Shown piece after piece: positions 44,209 to 52,885 of a DNA stretch of 64,000 nt. Where the stretch lies: NCBI RefSeq assembly GCF_001644605.1, contig NZ_CP011388.1, positions 140,001 through 204,000 on the forward strand, written 5' to 3'. The notes under the pieces were generated by a model. That model worked only from the letters and a program-made list of their open reading frames with translations, had not been told where the DNA came from and made no database searches. Positions within the stretch are counted from its first letter, which is position 1, and each line of letters begins with the position of its first letter. The DNA is from Paenibacillus swuensis. Lineage in GTDB: Bacteria > Bacillota > Bacilli > Paenibacillales > DY6. The position numbers and the translations under genes were made by a program.

Positions 44209-45858
44209 TTATCCCTCTTTCATGCTGTTTCGATATTCTTTAGGCGATATGCCATATAATTTACGGAAAGAGAAGCTGAAGTAATTTGGTTCCGCAAAGC
44301 CCACTTTCTCCGCAATCTCGAACAGTTTAAGATCGGTTGTCCGAAGCATCTCCTGCGCCGCTTCCATGCGTATTTGCTGAAGGTAGGCTACGAAGGTGGT
44401 TTTGCATTCTTTTTTGAAAATAGAGCTGAAGTAACCGGCGCTGATATGCAAATGTCCGCAAACCTTATTAATGGACACATCGGTTTCATGGTAATGCGCT
44501 TTGGCATAATCCTTCGCCTGATCCACAAGGGACTTGTAGGCGTACTGCCGCTGATTGGAAATGTGGCCCATGATGTTCAGGCACAAATGAAGAATCCATT
44601 CCATCGCTTGATCCACATGGGTGAAACCCCTGATCTCCGCGAACGGATCAAAATCCGCGCCGAAGATCTCATCCATACCTGTGCCTAAATCTTTGGCCGC
44701 TGTAAGAATAGAGGTTACGATTTCCACGAGGAAAATTTGATAGTCCTTCACGGAAATATTCGTGTCCGTAACACCCGCGAACAGTTCGTCCACGACGGAT
44801 TTCATCTCTTGCGGCGTACCCACTTTAATGCCCCGGAGCAAAGCATGTTCCTTCAGCTCGTCAAAGCGCAGTTTCTCGGCAAAACGAGTTTCCACATCAT
44901 TGATACAAATGACCCGGTTCGTTCCGAGAATCATCCGGTAATCCAACGCCTGATTGGCGTCTTTATAAGAATAGTTGATCTGGGAAATTTCACTGACAAC
45001 CGTACCGACGCCTATGGTGAGGGTAATTTTCAAATATTTCTCCGTGCTTTGGCGAATTTCTTCCAGAACGGTTAGGAGCCGCTCCATAATCCGCTCCGGA
45101 TCCTCTTCCCCGCTGACCGATAGCATAATAATGTGATCATGATGAATAAAAACGTGACCGATGCTGTGAGCGATTGATATTTCCTGCGCAATATTGAGGA
45201 CGGCGAACAGCTGGAGTTGTCTGTCTTTGGAATCTTTGAGCGAGGGGGAAATGACAACAGGCGAATTTCCCGCCAATTTAGTCCCTGGATCGTCGATGCT
45301 TAGCACGGACACCACATAACCGCTTCCGGACAGATCCAAATTGTACGTGTAGGCTTTCTCTTCGATTTCATTGCGACGCATCGTGGTGGACACGAGAGAG
45401 GACAGAAATACTTCCCTGAGTACCGGCAAGCTTTTGCGGTAATGTTCCTCCAGCAAGTGAATATTTTCTTTTTGCTCCATCTCGCTGACCAACTGGTCCT
45501 TAAGCCTCTTCAAGACGATAATAAGCTCCTGGGATGAGAATGGTTTCAGCACATATTCGTCAATCTGTAATTTTACCGCCTTCTGCGCGTATTCAAATTC
45601 ATCGTGTCCTGTCAAAATAATGATTTTCGTCGTCGGGTAATGAGCGCGAATCCATTCCGACAGCTGCATGCCGTCCATGAAAGGCATCCGAATATCCGTC
45701 ACCACCACATCCGGTACGTTACGTTCGATACACTCGATGGCGTCCTTACCGTTCTCGGCTTTATCAATGACCTCATATCCGTATCGGTTCCAGTCGATTT
45801 CCTGCAATACGCTTTCGCGCACTTCTTCTTCGTCTTCAACCAAAAGTAATTTATGCAT
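44209..45858 (-). CDS. YesN-type response regulator with AraC DNA-binding domain
   Basis: 549 residues. Receiver domain 1-120 (L-L-V-E-D-E-E-E, phospho-Asp in V-V-V-T-D-I-R-M-P, Y-V-L-K-P-F), a long middle region, and two AraC helix-turn-helix motifs at the C-terminus (I-N-K-V-C-G-H-L-H-I-S-A-G-Y-F-S, then F-E-I-A-E-K-V-G-F-A-E-P-N-Y-F). The ATG at 45858 has GGAGGG 9 bases upstream. First gene of the cluster; likely activates the mgl genes. The 145 bases upstream show no confident cre or promoter. Confidence 0.92.
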   Translation of the reverse strand: MHKLLLVEDEEEVRESVLQEIDWNRYGYEVIDKAENGKDAIECIERNVPDVVVTDIRMPFMDGMQLSEWIRAHYPTTKIIILTGHDEFEYAQKAVKLQIDEYVLKPFSSQELIIVLKRLKDQLVSEMEQKENIHLLEEHYRKSLPVLREVFLSSLVSTTMRRNEIEEKAYTYNLDLSGSGYVVSVLSIDDPGTKLAGNSPVVISPSLKDSKDRQLQLFAVLNIAQEISIAHSIGHVFIHHDHIIMLSVSGEEDPERIMERLLTVLEEIRQSTEKYLKITLTIGVGTVVSEISQINYSYKDANQALDYRMILGTNRVICINDVETRFAEKLRFDELKEHALLRGIKVGTPQEMKSVVDELFAGVTDTNISVKDYQIFLVEIVTSILTAAKDLGTGMDEIFGADFDPFAEIRGFTHVDQAMEWILHLCLNIMGHISNQRQYAYKSLVDQAKDYAKAHYHETDVSINKVCGHLHISAGYFSSIFKKECKTTFVAYLQQIRMEAAQEMLRTTDLKLFEIAEKVGFAEPNYFSFSFRKLYGISPKEYRNSMKEG

Positions 45859-46006
45859 GGCGGGGATCCCTCCTTTCAAATGACATGTTAAGCGTTGATG
45901 GTTTGGCGGGACTGTGTCCGGGTTGAATAAGTCGACCGTTGAATGGGCTTGTCAGGCAGTTCCCCATGAGGCACCCAACGCATAGGCTGATATCGGAGGT
46001 GTTGAT

Positions 46007-46238
46007 GATGGCATGGCAACAAGAAATTTACAGTTACGTCGGTCAGCCCGTAGGGATTTCGCTGGTTAACGGTCAAGGGGTATCCGGGGTATTGTGTCAG
46101 ATCGGAAACGGGCGCTTGTACGTGTTGGAATATTTATATCAATCCCAGTTTGCGACCAAACAATATATGTTCGGGCAAGTCCAGAATGTGACCGTCTTCC
46201 CGGGTTGCGGCCCGTCCCAATCAGGATTGTTGTATTAA
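46007..46238 (+). CDS. Hypothetical small protein, possible Sm/SH3-like beta barrel
   Basis: About 76 residues. Y-V-G-Q-P-V-G-I-S-L-V-N-G-Q-G-V-S-G-V-L resembles the first strands of Sm-like or small spore-associated beta-barrel proteins; the tail is Gly/Ser/Cys containing. No signal peptide. GGAGGTG is 8 bases before the ATG at 46007 (46004 is an alternative). Divergent from the mgl-cluster regulator. Not recognised further. Confidence 0.65.
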
Positions 46239-46244
46239 CTGAAC

Positions 46245-46378
46245 AGGCGATAAATGCTGGATGAGTGCAATATCATTCGCAGGTGATAAACACTGGAAAG
46301 TGCATACCATAAATTTGCAGGTGATGAACACTGGAAAGTGCATACCATAAATTTGCAGGTGATGAACGCTGGATAAGG
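46245..46378. repeat. Tandem repeat, 38-bp unit, about 3.5 copies
   Basis: Units begin at 46245 (36 bp, diverged), 46281, 46319 and 46357 (truncated). Units 2 and 3 differ at one base. Each begins AGGTGAT(A/G)AACACTGGA and ends CCATAAATTTGC. There are no unrelated spacers, so it is not a CRISPR array. It ends at the stop codon of the AlkD gene. Confidence 0.9.
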
Positions 46379-46379
46379 C

Positions 46380-47063
46380 TTAGCGCGACGTAGTGCGCCG
46401 GATGACCTTAAGCCCTTCAGTAACGCTTAACGGTGATAGCTTTTCTTCTTCAATAAACGTAATTACTGCCGCGGCATCCGTCTTCGAATACTCTCTTAAC
46501 GCCCAGCCGATGGCTTTGCGGATAAAGAAATCTTTATGATCCGCGAGCTCGCGAATGCGGGTAAAGAGCAGTTCCGTATCGGTGTTCTGTTTATATTTAA
46601 GCTGAAAAAGAAGCACGCTTCGCTGTAACCACATATTCCCGGAGTTCACCCATTGTTCCGTGTAAGTCGGGATTAGCTCCGGAAACTTCTTGAACTGGGC
46701 GCCCACATCGGTCCCCGCCAATAAATCCACTGTATCCCACCAAGATTTAGTAGTTATCAACTCTTCTATCAACTGAATATGATCCGGACCTGCTTTCGGG
46801 GTACATTTCGTTACCAGTTGCATGGCTGCGTAAGCATATTCCCGCTCCGGCAGGCTCCACAATTCCCGGACAAACTGTACCATATCAGGCGTTGGCGGCA
46901 TTCCCTGAGCTTTCAACAGAGTTCTCATCAGGGCTCTACGCTCCGGCGTTCGAATTCCCAGAAAAGGGAACTGGTTCCGCATATAATTCCGCATCGGTTC
47001 GGCTAATGCCGTACTCGCATGCGGGGACAATTGGTTAACAACTAGTTGCGTATAGAAATGCAT
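46380..47063 (-). CDS. AlkD-like DNA alkylation repair protein (HEAT repeats)
   Basis: About 227 residues of helical repeats. F-L-G-I-R-T-P-E-R-R near 38, W-W-D-T-V-D-L-L-A near 120, and F-F-I-R-K-A-I-G-W-A-L-R-E-Y near 185 match AlkD, a HEAT-repeat glycosylase that removes alkylated bases without base flipping. The frame is open to 47267, but CGAGGTG precedes the ATG at 47063. It starts 17 bases after the methyltransferase gene. A second alkylation-repair enzyme (the Mpg-type glycosylase) lies at 20982. Confidence 0.88.
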   Translation of the reverse strand: MHFYTQLVVNQLSPHASTALAEPMRNYMRNQFPFLGIRTPERRALMRTLLKAQGMPPTPDMVQFVRELWSLPEREYAYAAMQLVTKCTPKAGPDHIQLIEELITTKSWWDTVDLLAGTDVGAQFKKFPELIPTYTEQWVNSGNMWLQRSVLLFQLKYKQNTDTELLFTRIRELADHKDFFIRKAIGWALREYSKTDAAAVITFIEEEKLSPLSVTEGLKVIRRTTSR

Positions 47064-47080
47064 CGCGCACCTCGGTTTAT

Positions 47081-48058
47081 TTAATAGCAGAGCAGGATGT
47101 GCCTCGTGAACTTGCCTTTGCGGACCTCCGCGCGGTCCGCTATGATGAACCCGGCGTCCGCGATGCCGCCGTCCATGGGCTCGGCCGTGACAATTACGGC
47201 CCGGTCCGCCAAACGGCGCAGGCTGCGCAGCATCTCGTTCCGTTCCTCCACCGGAAGAACGGAACATAGATTATAGGGCATATCGAGCACCGCGGCGTCG
47301 AAATGCCCTGAAAGCTCGCGCAGATCGGCGATGGCCACGTTGCTGGGCATACCGAAATGCGCCAGGTTCTCGCGGGCGCCCCGCACGGCGAGGGGATTGA
47401 TATCGTAGCCGACGATATCGATTCCCATCGACAGCGCCTCCACGAGCACCGTGCCGATGCCGCAACACGGGTCCACGACCCGTACGCCGGCAGGCTCAGG
47501 CACGGCGATGTTGGCCACCGCGCGCGCCATGCGTGTGCTGAGCGCGGTGGAATAGTGGCGCGGCTTGGCGTTATGCGTAAGCCAAGCCGCGCCGCTTTCT
47601 CTGCAGCCGCCGAGCATCCAGCGGCTGCCGATCCGCGCAACGCCGAGCAGCTGCTCCGGCGCGCGCATGTCCGCTTGGCCGCGGATGCGGGCCCCTACAG
47701 CGCGCTCAGTGGCGCGCTTGTCGGTATAGTCCGCGGCCCCGGGGGCGGTTTCAACGTACACGACTTTGAACGTTGAACCGCCAAGCTCGATTGCCGCAGC
47801 GTGCTGCGCGAGTTCCTCCAGGGATTCGGCCGTGTACTCCACGGCCAATTCCAGCTTGAGGAACGGGCTGCGGCTCGGATTTATCGCGTGCTCGCTGCTG
47901 AAATAGCGCCCGCCGTCGGATTGCAGGAGCTGCGCGTCGGGCATAGTAAACAGCGCGCGCAGCTCCATAGCGCAAAGCGCCTGCTCTTCTTCGTGGCAGA
48001 CATACGTATATAAGAACTCGGATGGTGGCAATGGGATCTCTTCCTTTTTGGACAACAT
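47081..48058 (-). CDS. Trm11/UPF0020-type RNA methyltransferase
   Basis: 325 residues. N-terminal part unassigned (about 1-150); the C-terminal Rossmann methyltransferase has V-D-P-C-C-G-I-G-T-V near 195 (SAM site) and L-D-M-P-Y-N-L near 262, the D-P-P-Y-like catalytic motif of N2-guanine tRNA methyltransferases. The start is uncertain: the ATG at 48058 lacks a ribosome-binding site, whereas a TTG at about 48031 has AAGGAAGAG before it. A TATAAT lies upstream. The gene is markedly GC-rich compared with its neighbours. Confidence 0.8.
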   Translation of the reverse strand: MLSKKEEIPLPPSEFLYTYVCHEEEQALCAMELRALFTMPDAQLLQSDGGRYFSSEHAINPSRSPFLKLELAVEYTAESLEELAQHAAAIELGGSTFKVVYVETAPGAADYTDKRATERAVGARIRGQADMRAPEQLLGVARIGSRWMLGGCRESGAAWLTHNAKPRHYSTALSTRMARAVANIAVPEPAGVRVVDPCCGIGTVLVEALSMGIDIVGYDINPLAVRGARENLAHFGMPSNVAIADLRELSGHFDAAVLDMPYNLCSVLPVEERNEMLRSLRRLADRAVIVTAEPMDGGIADAGFIIADRAEVRKGKFTRHILLCY

Positions 48059-48101
48059 GTCGTGCGTTCGTCATGATTTAGCTTAGTGCCACCATTATAG
48101 C

Positions 48102-48902
48102 TTACCTGTCCCGATCCAACCAACTCCAGACCGCATCGGTGGTTAAAGTGAGATTGGCAACGCCTTCGGCATTCCGGTAGGCCTGCGACGTCCGAAAGTA
48201 ATCCGCATGACCCCCGCGCAAACATATACCTGTTACACGCTCAGGTGCGTATAGCATCGAATTCCAGCGAGGTAACATTCCTTGAGCCTCATTCCGAATC
48301 TTTCCCAAACGCGAACGCGACCGATCCAAACCGCCCCAGCTGCCCAAACGCGTCACTCTGTCAGTAGGTCTGCCTGTCGCATTCGTTGCATAGAAGTAGG
48401 CGCTAATGGCACGGAGTTGATCGGGCAGGGGACTTTTGGGTGAGCCAATTTGGACAAGACGCCCCAACGGAAAGCCTTCATGCAAAAGTCGGAGTCCCGC
48501 ATGGACCGCGGCGGTTCCCCCCGCACTGTGACCAACCAAATAAAGAGCGCCTCCGGCATAAGAAGCCTTGACGGCTTCCGCGGCGTTCAGCCCTCCCAAT
48601 CGATCTTCGTATCTTGATGTGCGGTTTCGCCAAGGGAACACATCGCGCCGAATTTCCCGCAGCTGTGGAATAAGACGGCGGCTCCAGTTGCCATAAGGGT
48701 ACACAATATCGATGCGTGCGGACACCCCTTTTGACCTAAACCTTGTAGAAAGTTCCCCCTGAAATCCATCAAAAAAATCAGGTGATGTCGCGAGCCCTGC
48801 CATAATAAAGAGGTGAACTTCCACTTTCTCCGGCATCGCCGTCCCTTTCGCCAATCCCGTAGCCCCTTCTGTGCTCATTCCTTTGACCGTTCCCTGTTTC
48901 AT
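48102..48902 (-). CDS. Alpha/beta-hydrolase (lipase-like)
   Basis: 266 residues. F-I-M-A-G-L-A-T-S near 32, G-H-S-A-G-G near 124 (nucleophile Ser) and R-G-G-H-A-D-Y-F near 232 (His) fit the alpha/beta-hydrolase fold. There is no signal peptide; cytoplasmic. Its ribosome-binding site is poor at the ATG at 48902, and an internal ATG eight codons later directly follows AAAGGA. The upstream 415 bases hold the inverted repeat array. Substrate unknown. Confidence 0.75.
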   Translation of the reverse strand: MKQGTVKGMSTEGATGLAKGTAMPEKVEVHLFIMAGLATSPDFFDGFQGELSTRFRSKGVSARIDIVYPYGNWSRRLIPQLREIRRDVFPWRNRTSRYEDRLGGLNAAEAVKASYAGGALYLVGHSAGGTAAVHAGLRLLHEGFPLGRLVQIGSPKSPLPDQLRAISAYFYATNATGRPTDRVTRLGSWGGLDRSRSRLGKIRNEAQGMLPRWNSMLYAPERVTGICLRGGHADYFRTSQAYRNAEGVANLTLTTDAVWSWLDRDR

Positions 48903-48936
48903 TCATATGTCCTGCCTTCTCCTTAGCGTGAATCTC

Positions 48937-49313
48937 CCGTTATCCCATAGACTCAGTAACCACTCTGGTGGTAATCCATGAAAACCTGCAAAGATCTAGA
49001 GCCACAACGCTTATTCCTACAAATGGCTAAAACATCGTTATCCCTTTAACTCAGCAACTTTTGTTTTTGAACCATTTATAAATTAGTTCCATTGATGGTT
49101 TCTCCGCAGCCCATAAACCCCCGTTATCCCGTTGATTCAGCTAATAATATTTTATAGATAGCAGACGCATATAGATAGCAAACGCACTTTGCTAACACTT
49201 TTAAGTATGAGTCAACGGGATCCAGCTCTTTGCTCACAACAATGCCGACTCCTGCTGAATCAACGGGATAACGCTCTGTGGGCACTGGGCAGCACTGATT
49301 CAATGGGATAAGC
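48937..49313. repeat. Six-copy inverted repeat array in a 415-bp gap
   Basis: The consensus CGTTATCCCGTTGATTCAGC occurs three times on plus (about 48937-48960, 49035-49058, 49121-49144) and three times on minus (about 49206-49226, 49253-49274, 49292-49313). The region also has a 17-bp tandem duplication (49154-49187). No gene is seen in 48903-49317. Confidence 0.8.
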
Positions 49314-49317
49314 CAGC

Positions 49318-50589
49318 CTATTGCTCCACACCTTCACGTTGTCCCGCCTCCAAAGCGTAGATAATTCGCTCAAGCGCACTAGGGTGCGTGGAACGGAACA
49401 AGCGCACCAGCAGCGGAGGGTCCACATCGCTGAGCGAGGTGGCCGCCAGCTTCTGGTGCAACGATACCGCGGAGGCCGCACTCCCGTTGCCGATCAACTG
49501 CAAAGCGTAGCGGTCGGCTTCTTGCTCCGCATGGCGTGAAACGGCACCTGCAAAGGGAGCGCTCACAAAGCCTAGCAACGAGATCAGCAATAGCACCAAC
49601 GGCAAGGCGGCGATATCGGCTTCTCCGCGGATCCCCCACCTTTGGCCCCAACCTGAAATGATATACCTGTAAACCGCTGAGCCGATCCAAAGCACGAAGA
49701 AGGAAGAAATTACCGCGCCTACAGCGCTCCATTCCAAGTGGTGCATTACATAATGCCCCATTTCATGCGCCATCACGATCAATACTTCTTCCGGAGCTAA
49801 CCGGCCTAACGTCGTATCCCACAGCACGATACGGAGTGATGATCCGATGCCCTGTACATAAGCGTTCAACGCGTTTGTTTTTTCGGACATGTTGACTTCA
49901 TACACGCGGCTGGCAGGAATTCCGGCCTTATCGGCAAGTTCCAGAATCGCCCGTTCCAGCTTTGGGTCGCTCAATTCGGTAAAGGTGTTGTACAGCGGAT
50001 CAATCACAACGGGTTGAATATACATCATGAACAGGGTGAACGGGACGGACAACAGCCAGAGCTTGATCCACCACCGCCCGCCCCTGCGAATGAACCAGAA
50101 GGCAACTGCGGAGACGGCGAGTAATGTAACATAACTGATTCCGAACGAGAGCAGCTTATCCCGAATCCATCCGCCAACCGGTTGTACGGAGATGCCGAAG
50201 CCGCGAGAAAGGGAGTAGCCGACGATCCGTATAGGCAAAAAGAGCAAAAATGACGCCCCGCTCACCCCCAGCACGTACAACGGAAACCCCATCCATCGAC
50301 CGGAAACCCATGATTGCGTTCTGCTCCGTAATGCCGCTGACCAACCGCTGAACAGCAAGAAAAGGTATATTCCCCACTCCCATGGCATGCTCACAAAGTA
50401 AAGCCAATTCCCAAGTAAGGAATACACCTGACTCCGGTCGATCTGAGCCGATGTTAGGAACGTTACGGGATCAGCCGCAGTCCCTTGAAAGCGGGTTGGA
50501 ACCGTCCCTGTAGTGAACCACAGATAGACGGCTATGAGCACCGCAAAGCCCAGCCAGCCCCACAAGTAACGTCTTCCCCAGCGCCGCAT
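49318..50589 (-). CDS. M48-family membrane metalloprotease (CAAX-protease/HtpX-like)
   Basis: About 423 residues with several membrane segments. The zinc motif H-E-M-G-H (V-M-A-H-E-M-G-H-Y-V) with the third ligand in H-A-E-Q-E-A-D-R-Y matches M48 peptidases of the Ste24/CAAX prenyl protease type. Such proteins act in membrane quality control. The frame is open to 50691, but GGAGGGG precedes the ATG at 50589 by 8 bases. Stands alone on the minus strand. Confidence 0.9.
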   Translation of the reverse strand: MRRWGRRYLWGWLGFAVLIAVYLWFTTGTVPTRFQGTAADPVTFLTSAQIDRSQVYSLLGNWLYFVSMPWEWGIYLFLLFSGWSAALRSRTQSWVSGRWMGFPLYVLGVSGASFLLFLPIRIVGYSLSRGFGISVQPVGGWIRDKLLSFGISYVTLLAVSAVAFWFIRRGGRWWIKLWLLSVPFTLFMMYIQPVVIDPLYNTFTELSDPKLERAILELADKAGIPASRVYEVNMSEKTNALNAYVQGIGSSLRIVLWDTTLGRLAPEEVLIVMAHEMGHYVMHHLEWSAVGAVISSFFVLWIGSAVYRYIISGWGQRWGIRGEADIAALPLVLLLISLLGFVSAPFAGAVSRHAEQEADRYALQLIGNGSAASAVSLHQKLAATSLSDVDPPLLVRLFRSTHPSALERIIYALEAGQREGVEQ

Positions 50590-50711
50590 GATATCCGCCC
50601 CTCCCATCCTTGCCTCCGCTATCCCGGGCACCTGTCTCGTTCGCTGCCTGCCTCGGCTCGCTATCCCGACACTTGTTTCATCCTCTTCCATGTCTCCACA
50701 TATCCGCCAGT

Positions 50712-51035
50712 CTAAGCTTCGGAATCCTCTTCTTCACGCTGGCTAAGCTTCGCCTTAGCCGCTTCCACCAGTTGTTCATATAATTCATCATTATCTTCAA
50801 TCAGGTCTTCCGCCGCGAACAGCTCGTCTTCACTGCCCGGCTCTCCGCTGAAGTGAAGGCCATAGCTCCATTCTTTCGCTTTACGGCTTTTTTGCAACGT
50901 GATGGCATAGGGATTCTTGTGTCCTTCCAACGTAAACTCAACTTGTCCCACATAGCCGTCTGCCCGGTTAAATGACATTTCAGCGCTCATAATCGTTAAC
51001 ATCGCACTCACCTTTACTTTCTCTTTTTCTACCAT
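50712..51035 (-). CDS. Hypothetical small acidic protein
   Basis: About 107 residues. A predicted beta-rich N-terminal half (M-S-A-E-M-S-F, V-E-F-T-L-E-G-H-K-N-P-Y-A-I-T-L-Q) and an acidic helical tail (E-D-L-I-E-D-N-D-E-L-Y-E). No family recognised. The frame is open to 51125; GGGAG before the ATG at 51035 gives the start. No signal peptide. Confidence 0.6.
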   Translation of the reverse strand: MVEKEKVKVSAMLTIMSAEMSFNRADGYVGQVEFTLEGHKNPYAITLQKSRKAKEWSYGLHFSGEPGSEDELFAAEDLIEDNDELYEQLVEAAKAKLSQREEEDSEA

Positions 51036-51080
51036 TATATTTCTCCCGGCCTCCAAAATAAACCTGTCCCCCCATAAACA

Positions 51081-51102
51081 CAAAAAAACGCCCTTCGGCG
51101 TC
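51081..51102 (-). terminator. Terminator of the lipase gene
   Basis: ACGCC/GGCGT stem with a four-base CTTC loop, followed on the minus strand by TTTTTTT. Just after the lipase stop. Confidence 0.7.
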
Positions 51103-51131
51103 CATGGGTAAAAGCACATACACACTAAACT

Positions 51132-51911
51132 CTAAGGACAAAAACCCGGGTTCTTATTGCACAACGCATCGGCGTAAGCGGGACTCTTCAACCTTATAGC
51201 AGCGAAATAATTACGCAACGCGTGATTGGCCGCAATGCCTCCTTTGCGAAAGGATATGGGCACTTCCCCCTTCACATGTGCATATTGAAACACCTGGCGG
51301 GTCTGCGCTGAACGATACACGCGAGGCGGCAGACTCGGCACAATGTCTTGCGTATTGGCAATCCTCCGGGAAACCCGAATCAACCGGTTGAACTTGGCCG
51401 CAAATGCGTCATTCCCCACCCGCGGAGACCCGAACGTATAGATTCTAGGCCGGCTGAACTTGGAATGAACCGCGACATCCACCGCGCATAAGGTAGCCAG
51501 CGCTCCTCCGAGGCTGTGACCCGTAATGTAGAGGGGCTTGCCCGAAGGAAGGCCGCGCAGCGTTCGCAGAATATCCTGTCGCATCGAAGCGTACAAAGCC
51601 GTGAACCCGCTGTGTGTCTTTCCCCCATTTCGAACAAACCGAAACGGCACTTGACCCGCCATGGAATCCGACACCCAGTCCTCGGCCGAGTCGGTTCCCC
51701 GAAAGGCGATCACGAACTCATTGGCACTCTCCAGAACAAACCCATATAACTCCTTCTTTGAATCAAGTAAGGTGCCCCGGAACACACCCACTTGTTTATA
51801 TCCTCCCGCAAGAACATAATTCCCGCCCCGTTTATATTGCGTATACGCTTGCTCGCACAGTCCCGCAAACAGAATTGCCCGCCTGGCGGCAGGTCCCTTA
51901 AGCATCGCCAT
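51132..51911 (-). CDS. Class 3 lipase (alpha/beta-hydrolase)
   Basis: 259 residues. V-I-A-F-R-G-T-D-S near 68 and I-T-G-H-S-L-G-G-A-L near 129 (nucleophile), Q-D-I-V-P-S-L-P-P (Asp) and A-N-H-A-L-R (His) make the lipase-3 triad. No signal peptide is evident, so location is uncertain. A terminator follows. The ribosome-binding site is weak (GGTGGGG). Confidence 0.83.
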   Translation of the reverse strand: MAMLKGPAARRAILFAGLCEQAYTQYKRGGNYVLAGGYKQVGVFRGTLLDSKKELYGFVLESANEFVIAFRGTDSAEDWVSDSMAGQVPFRFVRNGGKTHSGFTALYASMRQDILRTLRGLPSGKPLYITGHSLGGALATLCAVDVAVHSKFSRPRIYTFGSPRVGNDAFAAKFNRLIRVSRRIANTQDIVPSLPPRVYRSAQTRQVFQYAHVKGEVPISFRKGGIAANHALRNYFAAIRLKSPAYADALCNKNPGFCP

Positions 51912-51994
51912 AGACTACCCCACCTTCAACATGATGCTGATGGCTTATCCTATGCGAACATTTGAAGAACTGCAGAGGCGAATAGTCGTCAGAA

Positions 51995-52042
51995 AGCACA
52001 AATAAGCCGATGCCTGCGTACACAACAGGACACCGACTTATC
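51995..52042 (-). terminator. Terminator of the CUT1 sugar operon
   Basis: On the minus strand ATAAGTCGGTGTCCTG pairs with CAGGCATCGGCTTAT (one bulge and G-T pairs), then TTGTGCTTTC. Located 7 bases after the permease stop; the rest of 51912-51994 shows nothing. Confidence 0.65.
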
Positions 52043-52048
52043 TGTGAA

Positions 52049-52885
52049 CTATTTCAAACCTGTCAGAGCCACACCTTCGATAAATTTCTTTTGCGCAAAA
52101 AAGAACAGAATCAACAGGGGCAGCGTAGCCACCACGGATGCGGCCATCACCAGATGCCATTGGGTCCCGCTCTCGGAGGTGAACAGCGAAAGTGCCAAAG
52201 GAATGGTATAGAGATGACTTGAGTTCAGATACACCAACGGCTCGAAAAACTCATTCCAGCTATGCAGCAACGTGAAGATGGACAGTGTCGCAAGCGCCGG
52301 CGTCGCCAAGGGCAGCATGATGCTGACGAAGGTTCTGAGCGGCGAACAACCGTCAATCTTGGCCGCTTCATCCAGCTCCGATGGAATCGTGATATAGAAC
52401 TGTCGGCACAGGAACACGCCGAACATCCCGCCCGCGCCCAACATCGGCGGAACAATTAACGGAAAATGCGTATCGACCAATCCCCAATTCGACATCCAGG
52501 CAAACAACGGAATTGTTGTCACCTCGGTAGGAATCATCATGGAGCTGAGAAGCACGAGGAAGATGACATTTTTGAACGGAAAATGAATTTTGGCAAAAGC
52601 ATACCCGGCCAAGGCCGCAAAAAAGCACGTTCCCGCGGTTACGATTGCCGCAATATACAGACTGTTGAACAAGTACAGATGAAACGGGTGGGTTTGAAAC
52701 AAATCCACGTAGTTCTGAAAGCGGACCGGACTAGGCAGCCATTGCGGCGGAAACAGAAAGATCTTCGTGAAATCTTTCAGGGATGTGGATACCATCCAGA
52801 AGAACGGCAGCAATACAATCAGCGAAACGATGCTAAGAACCGCATATTTAAGCGTGTAACGAAGCACTTTGTTGTTATTCCTCAT
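52049..52885 (-). CDS. Sugar ABC transporter permease (CUT1, AraQ/ThuG-like)
   Basis: 278 residues, six membrane segments. The EAA loop E-L-D-E-A-A-K-I-D-G-C-S-P near 185 and ending V-A-L-T-G-L-K mark it as the inner-membrane subunit (MalG class) of a CUT1 importer. It overlaps the preceding permease by 11 bases and is the last gene of the cluster. No ATP-binding subunit is present, as usual for CUT1 clusters in Paenibacillus, which share MsmX-like ATPases. Confidence 0.92.
   Translation of the reverse strand: MRNNNKVLRYTLKYAVLSIVSLIVLLPFFWMVSTSLKDFTKIFLFPPQWLPSPVRFQNYVDLFQTHPFHLYLFNSLYIAAIVTAGTCFFAALAGYAFAKIHFPFKNVIFLVLLSSMMIPTEVTTIPLFAWMSNWGLVDTHFPLIVPPMLGAGGMFGVFLCRQFYITIPSELDEAAKIDGCSPLRTFVSIMLPLATPALATLSIFTLLHSWNEFFEPLVYLNSSHLYTIPLALSLFTSESGTQWHLVMAASVVATLPLLILFFFAQKKFIEGVALTGLK

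Noticed and set aside
46245-46378. CRISPR array
   Set aside because: Units are directly adjacent with no unique spacers, and no cas genes are nearby.
47194-47776. Long overlapping frames within the methyltransferase gene
   Set aside because: Same GC effect; the methyltransferase motifs are in the minus frame 47081-48058.
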